Source of the DNA: Nitrospirota bacterium
Lineage (GTDB): Bacteria; Nitrospirota; Nitrospiria; Nitrospirales; Nitrospiraceae
Length of the DNA: 5,716 bases
Assembly (NCBI GenBank): GCA_004296865.1
Contig: SCVQ01000553.1
Coordinates: forward strand, 1-5,716
Reading direction: 5' to 3'
The notes under the pieces were generated by a model. The model did not search any database. It was given only the letters and a program-made list of their open reading frames with translations, and was not told the origin of the DNA. Positions 1 through 4,714 of this stretch are shown here, one piece after another. Position numbers and translations under genes: made by a program. Numbering within the stretch: the first letter of the stretch is position 1; every line of letters begins with the position of its first letter.

Positions 1-593
1 GTGAGTTGCTTCGTCACCCGAAGGCCGGTCTCAGGGTGGTGGTAGGTAAAGGTTAGGTGGCCGGTGGGGTGGGCGGCGTCGAGCGTGGAGAAATCCCGTT
101 CGACGTGGTAAAGGCCCTCCCGCAATTGTTTGCTGACGGCGGGGTCTGCCGTCCGGATCGCCAAGGGGCCGGAAAATTTGCCCCCGGCATACATGAGCTG
201 AATGGGCTTGGGGTTGCCGTGATCTCCCGTCGAGTAACGCGTGAGCTCCCAACTCTTGATCTCGGCGCCGCGGTTGGTGAAGACCGCCCGAAACAGGTCG
301 GTCGTGACTTCCTGCCCCTGTTCTGCCAGCACCGGCGCAGTCGGCGTTTCCTCCAAGCGGGTGGATGCGCCGGCTGTCTCAGGCGGAGGGGGGGCGGGCG
401 GCTCCGTTGTGCCGGGACCAGGCACAACACTCGCCGAGGGGCGCTCTGCCGAGAGGCCTTGAGCAGTTCGGTCCTCGCTCTCCTGGCTGGACTGGGAGGA
501 TTGTGGCACAAGCCCCATCTGTTTCAGCAGATAGTCGTACCCGAGGATGATCGCGAGCGCGAGGATTAAGAACACCACCACTCTCTTTTCCAT
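1..593 (-). CDS. yidC: Membrane protein insertase YidC (N-terminal part, truncated by window edge)
   Basis: YidC is the inner-membrane insertase/chaperone that helps Sec-dependent and Sec-independent proteins fold into the membrane. I translated the minus strand from the ATG at 593-591, giving 197 codons that run off the left edge. It starts MEKRVVVFLILALAIILGYD, a typical Gram-negative YidC first membrane helix (about residues 5-20). A low-complexity Gln/Ser/Pro linker follows (about 31-75), then the start of the periplasmic P1 domain (VTTDLFRAVFTNRGAEIKSW, about 96-115, which matches the conserved opening of that domain). The catalytic five-helix core lies outside the window. A Shine-Dalgarno AGGAG sits 11 nt before the start. 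It is the last visible gene of the rpmH-rnpA-yidD-yidC operon, 133 bp after yidD. The identification rests on this N-terminus and on the neighbours. Confidence 0.93.
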   Translation of the reverse strand, partial: MEKRVVVFLILALAIILGYDYLLKQMGLVPQSSQSSQESEDRTAQGLSAERPSASVVPGPGTTEPPAPPPPETAGASTRLEETPTAPVLAEQGQEVTTDLFRAVFTNRGAEIKSWELTRYSTGDHGNPKPIQLMYAGGKFSGPLAIRTADPAVSKQLREGLYHVERDFSTLDAAHPTGHLTFTYHHPETGLRVTKQL

Positions 594-726
594 CTGTAAC
601 GATACTCCTAGAGCGTTCCCGCGTTCATTGTTCAACTATTCGTTCGCGTGCCGGTCCCCGGTCTTGTCCTGTCGAGAAACCCATTCGCGGATCAGCGTCG
701 GGGCGTCCGGTAGCCGTACGTGCGAG

Positions 727-936
727 CTATGGAACAGGATCATACCCGCCAGGGTGGAAAGGATGACATTTCAGAAGCCGAAGTATCGCCTGGCCCAGCC
801 CGCGTAGCACGCCATGCTGCCGGATTGCCTCTTCTGCATAGTGGGAGCATGTTGGCTCAAACCGACAGGTAGGTGGCAGGAAAGGCGAAACCCATCGTTG
901 ATAGAGACCGATCAAACCGAAACAGATGCGTCGCAT
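727..936 (-). CDS. yidD: Membrane protein insertion efficiency factor YidD
   Basis: YidD is a small amphipathic inner-membrane-associated protein thought to assist YidC-dependent membrane insertion. The 69-aa product carries the family signature in order: a hydrophobic N-terminal stretch ([18 protein letters not shown], residues 5-22), [15 protein letters not shown] (24-38) with Cys24 and Cys30, HG (41-42), and the closing motif [16 protein letters not shown] (54-69) with Cys57. The length is normal for the family. The start ATG (936-934) lies inside the 3' end of rnpA, overlapping it by 25 nt in another frame. This is the usual arrangement and suggests translational coupling, since no strong Shine-Dalgarno is visible. 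It lies between rnpA and yidC, as in many bacteria. Very secure. Confidence 0.95.
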   Translation of the reverse strand: MRRICFGLIGLYQRWVSPFLPPTCRFEPTCSHYAEEAIRQHGVLRGLGQAILRLLKCHPFHPGGYDPVP

Positions 937-1310
937 AGAAGATCCGATTCAGGTTTCAGCAACTGTTTACGCCGCAGAGCCTCCACCCATGCATCCCGAA
1001 GCTGTGCGTGACGGACCTTGAGTGCCTCACGCCTGGGGAAAATAAGGACATCATGGCCGGCAACAAGTTGAGGCCGACAATGCCGCGCCAGCTCGCGGAA
1101 TATCCGCTTCGCGCGATTCCGCGCCACCGCTGCGCCCAAGCGTTTTCCGACGATCACGCCGATCCTGGTTGGCTGAGTGGCGAGCGATTTGGCTGGGCAA
1201 GAGACGAGGTTGAACAGTGGGGTCTGAAGCCGGTGCCCATCCCGTTTGACACGCTCAATCTCTACGCTGTTCCGCAGGAAGAACAGGCGATCTCCCGGCG
1301 GTCTGGTCAT
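912..1310 (-). CDS. rnpA: Ribonuclease P protein component
   Basis: RnpA is the protein subunit of RNase P. It binds the catalytic RNA and the 5' leader of pre-tRNA during tRNA maturation. The 132-aa product has the expected order: an N-terminal segment with ERVKRDGHR (19-27), a central strand [20 protein letters not shown] (48-67), and the hallmark RNR motif with Arg64-Asn65-Arg66 in the helix [16 protein letters not shown] (61-76). [12 protein letters not shown] (85-96) follows. The protein is strongly basic and of usual length; the tail after about residue 118 is divergent. The ATG at 1310-1308 lies 22 nt after rpmH; a G-rich AGGGG is about 12 nt upstream and there is no other good in-frame start. 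Its 3' end overlaps yidD. Confidence 0.95.
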   Translation of the reverse strand: MTRPPGDRLFFLRNSVEIERVKRDGHRLQTPLFNLVSCPAKSLATQPTRIGVIVGKRLGAAVARNRAKRIFRELARHCRPQLVAGHDVLIFPRREALKVRHAQLRDAWVEALRRKQLLKPESDLLCDASVSV

Positions 1311-1332
1311 CCTAAGGAGTACCCCTAGAGCG

Positions 1333-1470
1333 CTATACTGCCAGCCTCGCTCGCCCTTTGGCCCGCCGACGAGCCAAGACTTTTCGGCCGTTCTTGGTGC
1401 TCATCCGTTTTCTGAACCCATGGTCCCTTTTTCTTTTTAAATTCGACGGTTGCCGAGATGTAAAAGACAT
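1333..1470 (-). CDS. rpmH: 50S ribosomal protein L34
   Basis: L34 is a small, very basic protein of the large ribosomal subunit. I read this 45-aa gene directly on the minus strand from the ATG at 1470-1468 to the TAG at 1335-1333. The product begins [20 protein letters not shown] and continues with [20 protein letters not shown], ending ARLAV. These are the diagnostic L34 pieces: QPSN, K-R-x-HGF, RM-T-NGR, VL-RRRAKGR-RL. A strong Shine-Dalgarno AAGGAG (1478-1483) lies 7 nt before the start. It is the first gene of the operon and is followed after 22 nt by rnpA. The gene is too short for common ORF length cut-offs and is easily missed. An exact consensus sigma-70 promoter precedes it. Confidence 0.96.
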   Translation of the reverse strand: MSFTSRQPSNLKRKRDHGFRKRMSTKNGRKVLARRRAKGRARLAV

Positions 1471-1511
1471 CGGTTTTCTCCTTCCTATCGGTCGACTCAA
1501 AAAAACAGGTC

Positions 1512-1540
1512 ATTATAGGTGCCATGTCTCCCTGTGTCAA
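1512..1540 (-). promoter_or_regulatory. Consensus sigma-70 promoter of the rpmH-rnpA-yidD-yidC operon
   Basis: On the minus strand there is TTGACA (1540-1535), then exactly 17 nt, then TATAAT (1517-1512). Both hexamers match the housekeeping consensus perfectly at the optimal spacing. Transcription should start near 1505, giving a leader of about 35 nt that contains the rpmH Shine-Dalgarno (1483-1478). A strong constitutive promoter fits a ribosomal-protein operon. Confidence 0.88.
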
Positions 1541-1681
1541 TCGCGGGCTCTACATAAATTCTGGTCCTGCGCAGTGCCGTCTATTTTAAGCAGGAGTTTT
1601 CAAGAGAGAGCATCGTGAGGCGGTTTGGTTGTCCGATGGCTATTCTGCCACAGTAAAAGCCGGAGTATGTTAGTATTCCCC

Positions 1682-1709
1682 TTGCCTCGTTTTGTATAAA
1701 GCCTATATT
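1682..1709 (+). promoter_or_regulatory. Possible sigma-70 promoter upstream of the 68-aa secreted protein
   Basis: TTGCCT (1682-1687) and TATATT (1704-1709) are separated by 16 nt on the plus strand. Each hexamer is an imperfect but acceptable match, and the local sequence is AT-rich. It would give a leader of about 130 nt. It is weaker evidence than the sigma-54-like site downstream; both could be used. Confidence 0.25.
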
Positions 1710-1747
1710 GCTTGCGTGGATAAGAGAGGTTAGCTTTTATGGCATAC

Positions 1748-1762
1748 TGGCACCGAGATTGC
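1748..1762 (+). promoter_or_regulatory. Probable sigma-54 (RpoN) -24/-12 promoter for the 68-aa secreted protein
   Basis: TGGCAC (1748-1753), five bases (CGAGA), then TTGC (1759-1762) reproduces the core sigma-54 consensus TGGCAC-N5-TTGC with the obligatory spacing. Only the flanking positions (C after TGGCAC, G after TTGC) depart from the preferred G and A/T. Transcription would begin about 12 nt downstream, near 1774, leaving a ~75-nt leader that contains the hairpin at 1799-1820 and the Shine-Dalgarno of the gene at 1849. Sigma-54 promoters need an AAA+ activator bound upstream, so the gene would be conditionally expressed. Motif evidence only. Confidence 0.5.
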
Positions 1763-1798
1763 GTGGACTGGCCTGAGGTACCTGGTTTTGTTATGTGC

Positions 1799-1820
1799 CG
1801 CCTCCGTTTCGACCGAGGCG
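1799..1820 (+). promoter_or_regulatory. UUCG-capped hairpin in the 5' leader of the 68-aa secreted protein
   Basis: The 22 nt form a symmetric hairpin: CGCCTC (1799-1804) pairs with GAGGCG (1815-1820), a C-C mismatch follows, then GT pairs with AC around the loop TTCG (1808-1811). It ends 14 nt before the Shine-Dalgarno AGGGGGTGA (1834-1842). No T-run follows, so it is not a terminator. A role in mRNA stability or translation control is inference. Confidence 0.45.
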
Positions 1821-1848
1821 AGATGATGATGAAAGGGGGTGAAAATCT

Positions 1849-2055
1849 ATGAAGCTGTTTACTGCGATGATGGCGTTGGCTGTTGGGTTGATGTTCGGTG
1901 CGGTGACGTTCGTCCAGGCCGAAGAAAAGGCGGCCCCGGCTCCTGCGGCTCCGGCTGCGGCAGCTCCGGCGGCTCCTGCGGCTCCGGCAGCGGAGAAGAA
2001 GGCCGAGAAGAAGGCCGAGAAGAAAGAAAAGGGAAAGAAGGCCGAAAAGAAGTAA
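1849..2055 (+). CDS. Small secreted Ala/Pro- and Lys/Glu-rich protein (68 aa)
   Basis: I do not recognise a named family. The product has a clear Sec signal peptide (MKLFTAMMALAVGLMFGAVT..., residues 1-24, probable cleavage VQA24/E25). The mature part of about 44 residues is all low complexity: an Ala/Pro block (28-48) and then a Lys/Glu block with four AEKK units (48-51, 52-55, 56-59, 65-68), ending in Lys-Lys. The start is well supported by AGGGGGTGA (1834-1842), 6 nt upstream. The Ala/Pro part should be extended and the AEKK part helical and charged. It should be periplasmic or exported, so nucleoid (histone H1-like) roles suggested by such composition are unlikely. A 204-bp gap containing a strong hairpin separates it from the lipoprotein gene, so it is probably its own unit. 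The C-terminal lysines resemble those of the next product. A wall- or membrane-spacer role is inference. Confidence 0.8.
   Translation: MKLFTAMMALAVGLMFGAVTFVQAEEKAAPAPAAPAAAAPAAPAAPAAEKKAEKKAEKKEKGKKAEKK
1990..2052 (+). repeat. In-frame 12-bp AEKK-coding repeats
   Basis: The units GCG/GCC-GAG-AAG-AAG/AAA occur at 1990-2001, 2002-2013 and 2014-2025. After 15 nt coding EKGKK there is a fourth, diverged copy (GCCGAAAAGAAG) at 2041-2052. The copy number is likely to vary between strains through slippage, changing the length of the charged tail in 4-residue steps without breaking the frame. Confidence 0.75.
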
Positions 2056-2080
2056 TGGAAGCCTTCCCGGTGAGGCTGGT

Positions 2081-2112
2081 CCCCCTCGGTCGAGTCGCTT
2101 GACCGAAGGGGG
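2081..2112 (+). terminator. Strong hairpin after the 68-aa protein gene (terminator or attenuator without a T-run)
   Basis: CCCCCTCGGTC (2081-2091) pairs with GACCGAAGGGGG (2101-2112) across the 9-nt loop GAGTCGCTT, with one bulged base. It begins 25 nt after the TAA of the 68-aa gene. No U-tract follows, so it is not a canonical intrinsic terminator. It could slow polymerase, protect the 3' end of the upstream message, or allow partial read-through into the lipoprotein operon. Confidence 0.5.
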
Positions 2113-2259
2113 CCGGTCGCCTTCCCGCAGACGATCCATAATGTGCGTGACGAGCTTCGTACGTCGTGTCCGGATCCCCGTTCAGAAGATCAACGGCCTC
2201 CCACCACAGAGACAAACCGGGATGCGACGTAACGGCAAGCTGATCAGGAGGAGAGTGCG

Positions 2260-2868
2260 ATGAAGCGATGGGGTATGTTCGTGCTGGCGCCGATGTTGAT
2301 GCTGGCCGTTGGCTGTGCCAAGGCTCCGACGGAAAAGCTTGAGGCGGCCGACAAGGCAGTCAATGAAACTCGTACGGCCGGGGCGCCAAGCTATTTGGCG
2401 GAAGATTTTGCCAAACTGGAAGGCATGCTGAATAATGCCAAGAAAGAGATTGCGGAGCAGGACGCAAAGTTTGCCTTTACCCGCGATTATGAAAAGGCCG
2501 AGCAGTTGCTGACCACGGTTCAGGCGGATGCGGTGCGGGTGACTGCGGAGACCGCCAAGAAGAAAGAAGAAGCCAAGGTTGTAGCCGTTCAAGCCCAGCA
2601 GACGGCGCAGGAAGCGGTCAAGACGACGCAGGGGCTTGTGGCCAAGGCGCCGGTTGGAAAGGATCGGGCTGCGTTGGAAGCCATCAAGGCGGATGCCCAG
2701 GGGTTGACCGCCTCTCTGGCCGAAGTGCAAACGGCGATCGATGCGGGCGACTATTTGGCCGCGCAGACAAAGGCCAAGGCCATTCAGGAAAAGAGCCAGG
2801 CGGTTTCGGCTGAAATCCAAAGCGCGTTGGCCAAGGTCGGGGGCGCCAAGAAGGGCAAGAAGAAGTAA
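2260..2868 (+). CDS. Helical outer-membrane-type lipoprotein with Lys-rich C-terminus (202 aa)
   Basis: No named family is certain; it resembles the loosely defined helical, DUF4398-like lipoproteins. It opens with a type II signal peptide: MKRWG, a hydrophobic core (6-17), then AVGC with Cys19 as the lipidated residue. Ala at +2 argues for outer-membrane sorting. The mature protein is almost entirely predicted helix, rich in Ala, Lys, Glu and Gln with no Pro-rich breaks, consistent with long antiparallel or coiled helices. It ends GGAKKGKKK. The start is fixed by AGGAGGAG (2246-2253). It heads the probable operon with the three YkuD-fold genes (24 nt to the next). Residues 19-190 align with the N-terminal half of that next protein (same order of Lys-Ala-Pro after the Cys, Ile-x-EQD, and G-D/S-Y/F near the end). 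The Lys tail recalls Braun's lipoprotein, whose terminal Lys is bonded to peptidoglycan; a tether role is inference. Confidence 0.85.
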   Translation: MKRWGMFVLAPMLMLAVGCAKAPTEKLEAADKAVNETRTAGAPSYLAEDFAKLEGMLNNAKKEIAEQDAKFAFTRDYEKAEQLLTTVQADAVRVTAETAKKKEEAKVVAVQAQQTAQEAVKTTQGLVAKAPVGKDRAALEAIKADAQGLTASLAEVQTAIDAGDYLAAQTKAKAIQEKSQAVSAEIQSALAKVGGAKKGKKK

Positions 2869-2892
2869 CGTCGTCGTTCATGCGGGACAGTC

Positions 2893-4032
2893 ATGACCAT
2901 GCGATCTGACAGGAGGCTGCGGTTCTGGGCGGCCTGGTTGTTCCTCATGCTGGGGCTCTCGGCCTGCGTGCAGAAGGCTCCGCCTGAGTTGCTCCAGGCC
3001 GTCGAGACTGTGGACCGACAACTCGTGGAGGCCCAGGGGGCGGAGTTTGCCCCGGAGGAGTACGCGAAGTTTGTCGAGCATTGGGTCGCGGTGAAGGGGC
3101 GGATTCTCTCCGAGCAAGATGTCATTCGGTGGCCGTGGGAAACCAACCAACTGGTTGCCGATTTGCACAAGGTTCAGGAGCAAGGCGAGCGGGTCGCGTC
3201 AGCGGCGGCTCAGCGAAGGGAGGCTGAACGCCGCTCGGCCGAATCGCGCCTGGTGTCGTTGGAAGAACGGCTGCGCCTCTTCACCACCAGCATCGATGAG
3301 ATGGGCAGCCGCGTGGTGCTGGGGCAACGACCGATTGAGACGGAACTGCTGGTCAAACAGGCGCGGGCGTTCTTGGAGCAGGGATCGTTTTCACGGTCCG
3401 TGCACGCGGCTCAAAAGGCGTCCGAGCTCATGGATGAACAGATCGACCGGCTGAGCAAAGAATTAGGATACTACGCCGACGAGCGGCGGGTGGGAGCCTG
3501 GCGCCAAATGGTCCGTCGCACCGTCGAATGGTCGCGGATGCACCAGAGAACTGCCATCGTGGTCAGCAAGGCCGATCGCCGGCTGACGCTGTACCGGAAT
3601 GGTCGTCAAATCGTTTCCTATCCGGTCGAACTCGGTTTCAATGGTATACTGGAAAAACGCTATCAGGGGGACGGGGCAACTCCGGAAGGGCAGTATCGGG
3701 TCATCAGGAAACGGGACCACGGTCAGACCAAGTTTTATCGGGCCCTATTGCTGGACTACCCGAATCGTGGCGACCGCCGGCGATTCCAGAGGGCCCGTGT
3801 GGCCGGAGCTATCCCGGCGTCCGCAATGATCGGCGGGCAAATTGAAATCCACGGGGGCAATGACCGTACCCTCAGCCAGACGCTCGGCTGCATTATGCTG
3901 GACAACCACCAGATCGATGCCCTGTTCGAGGCGATCGACGAGGGCACGCCGGTGACGATTGTGGGAGCGGTCAACGTGGCGAATTCCGTGTCGGTGGCGC
4001 TGACGGGATTGGAACAATCTGAACGAGGGTAG
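2893..4032 (+). CDS. Lipoprotein with helical N-domain and YafK/DpaA-like YkuD (L,D-transpeptidase-fold) domain (379 aa)
   Basis: YkuD-fold enzymes use a Cys nucleophile on meso-DAP peptide bonds of peptidoglycan, forming or breaking cross-links and lipoprotein links. A type II signal peptide ends in LSAC with Cys25 (Val at +2 suggests the outer membrane). Residues 25-190 are helical and paralogous to the preceding lipoprotein. The YkuD domain covers about 219-358: entry strand AIVVSKADRRLTLYRNGRQI (221-240), GDGATPEGQYRV (259-270), LDYPNRGDR (287-295), then IEIHGG with His320 and TLGCIMLDN (330-338) with catalytic Cys333. The His two residues before Cys in the usual SHGC motif is replaced by Leu. 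That, with TPEG-x-Y and YPN-x-x-DR, fits the YafK (DpaA/LdtF) branch better than ErfK/YbiS; as I recall, E. coli DpaA releases Braun's lipoprotein from the wall. Start: first in-frame ATG, 24 nt after the lipoprotein gene; the ATG at 2899 is an alternative, and no strong Shine-Dalgarno is seen. Confidence 0.88.
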   Translation: MTMRSDRRLRFWAAWLFLMLGLSACVQKAPPELLQAVETVDRQLVEAQGAEFAPEEYAKFVEHWVAVKGRILSEQDVIRWPWETNQLVADLHKVQEQGERVASAAAQRREAERRSAESRLVSLEERLRLFTTSIDEMGSRVVLGQRPIETELLVKQARAFLEQGSFSRSVHAAQKASELMDEQIDRLSKELGYYADERRVGAWRQMVRRTVEWSRMHQRTAIVVSKADRRLTLYRNGRQIVSYPVELGFNGILEKRYQGDGATPEGQYRVIRKRDHGQTKFYRALLLDYPNRGDRRRFQRARVAGAIPASAMIGGQIEIHGGNDRTLSQTLGCIMLDNHQIDALFEAIDEGTPVTIVGAVNVANSVSVALTGLEQSERG

Positions 4033-4038
4033 CCATCC

Positions 4039-4710
4039 GTGAGGGGACGCACGAAGCGAGGGCTTGCCAGGATTCCCGTGGCGGTGCTGCTGGCCGTCGG
4101 GGGATTTTTGCTGCTGGTCTGCCCAGGCGGATCTCTCCTCGAAGCGGGAGAGGAGCTGGCAGCACAGGAACAGCAGGCTCCGCCAAACCGAAAGCAAGCG
4201 GCCGGTCCCGAATCCCTCCGGGCTCGGTATGCCGCCCTCAAACGGCAATTGGAACAACAGGCGCCGGACGGTCCCTACATCGTCGTCGATACCGCGCGCA
4301 ACCTGCTCATCGTGAAGCGCCGTCAAGAGGTCTTGCTGACGGCGATTGCCTCGACCGGCAGCGGCACCATTCTGGACCACCCTGATCGCCCCGGGACGCA
4401 GTGGGTGTTCGACACGCCGCGGGGCGAGTTCAAGATACAGTCGCGGCTGACGAACCCGGTCTGGGTGAAGCCGGACTGGGCCTTTCTCGAAGAGGGCCTG
4501 AAAGTGCCGAAGGACCAGGCGTCACGTCTGGAGCCGGGGATTCTGGGTGAATATGCCTTGGGCTTCGGCAAGGGGTATTTCATCCACGGCACCCTCTACA
4601 CGAGGCTCTTGGGCAAGAACGTGACCCATGGCTGCATCCGCTTGAGCGATGAGGATCTCCGAACGGTGCATCGACTGTCGAAGGTCGGGACTCCGGTCAT
4701 GATTTTTTGA
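4039..4710 (+). CDS. ErfK/YbiS-type L,D-transpeptidase (223 aa)
   Basis: It is predicted to catalyse periplasmic L,D-transpeptidation: 3-3 cross-linking of peptidoglycan stems, or attachment of a protein lysine to meso-DAP. An N-terminal hydrophobic segment (about 12-28) acts as signal peptide or membrane anchor; LLVC (25-28) is a poor lipobox because of Val before Cys. A short linker and helix follow (58-74). The YkuD domain spans about 79-223: PYIVVDTARNLLIVKRR (79-95), TGSGT (106-110), DTPRGEFKI (125-133), GYFIHG with His183 (179-184) and VTHGCIRLSDEDL (195-207) with His197 and catalytic Cys199. The His183-Cys199 spacing of 16 and the THGCIRL signature are canonical. The start is GTG at 4039, 6 nt after the previous stop, with GAGGG (4025-4029) inside the end of the upstream gene, suggesting translational coupling. 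It is the only member of the three with a fully canonical active site. Confidence 0.94.
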   Translation: MRGRTKRGLARIPVAVLLAVGGFLLLVCPGGSLLEAGEELAAQEQQAPPNRKQAAGPESLRARYAALKRQLEQQAPDGPYIVVDTARNLLIVKRRQEVLLTAIASTGSGTILDHPDRPGTQWVFDTPRGEFKIQSRLTNPVWVKPDWAFLEEGLKVPKDQASRLEPGILGEYALGFGKGYFIHGTLYTRLLGKNVTHGCIRLSDEDLRTVHRLSKVGTPVMIF

Positions 4711-4714
4711 CGCG

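Larger units (their letters stand above)
1471..1848. other. Divergent intergenic/regulatory region between rpmH and the small secreted-protein gene
   Basis: This 378-bp stretch separates the leftward rpmH operon from the rightward envelope gene set. I see no convincing coding sequence in it. It holds the rpmH promoter near its left end, a sigma-70-like and a sigma-54-like promoter pointing right, a hairpin at 1799-1820, and a single DnaA-box-like CGTGGATAA at 1715-1723. Short AT-rich elements TAAAAGC (1654-1660), ATAAAGC (1696-1702) and the inverted GCTTTTAT (1733-1740) lie upstream of the sigma-54-like site. They could be activator sites, but they are too short to rely on. Confidence 0.7.

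Noticed and set aside
53..511. Minus-strand open frame of 152 codons rich in Pro/Arg/Ser
   Set aside because: It is a frame-shifted reading of yidC on the same strand; the yidC frame gives the family sequence.
57..569. Long plus-strand open frame (170 codons) opposite yidC
   Set aside because: It is the antisense shadow of the clear YidC N-terminus; it has an Arg/Gly-rich composition, no recognisable domain and no ribosome-binding site.
615..680. Tiny minus-strand open frame (about 19 codons) in the yidD-yidC gap
   Set aside because: It has a weak ribosome-binding site, no similarity I recognise, and is short enough to occur by chance.
1500..1848. Chromosomal replication origin
   Set aside because: There is only one imperfect DnaA box, no clear box cluster and no dnaA; the evidence is insufficient.
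1839..2102. Alternative plus-strand frame (Gly/Ser/Glu/Lys-rich) overlapping the 68-aa gene
   Set aside because: It lacks a signal peptide, begins within the Shine-Dalgarno, and is a +1-type shadow of the low-complexity repeats.
1600..2139. Minus-strand open frame of 179 codons over the 68-aa gene and its leader
   Set aside because: It is the complement of the Ala/Pro and Lys/Glu repeats, giving artificial Arg/Ser/Leu runs, and it would cover the promoter and hairpin structures.
2182..2820. Minus-strand open frame of 212 codons opposite the lipoprotein gene
   Set aside because: It is the antisense of the lipoprotein, with Arg/Leu/Gly-rich sequence and no start signal or known domain.
3745..4380. 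Minus-strand open frame of 211 codons across the YkuD gene junction
   Set aside because: It spans the ends of two confirmed genes in antisense and has no domain signature.
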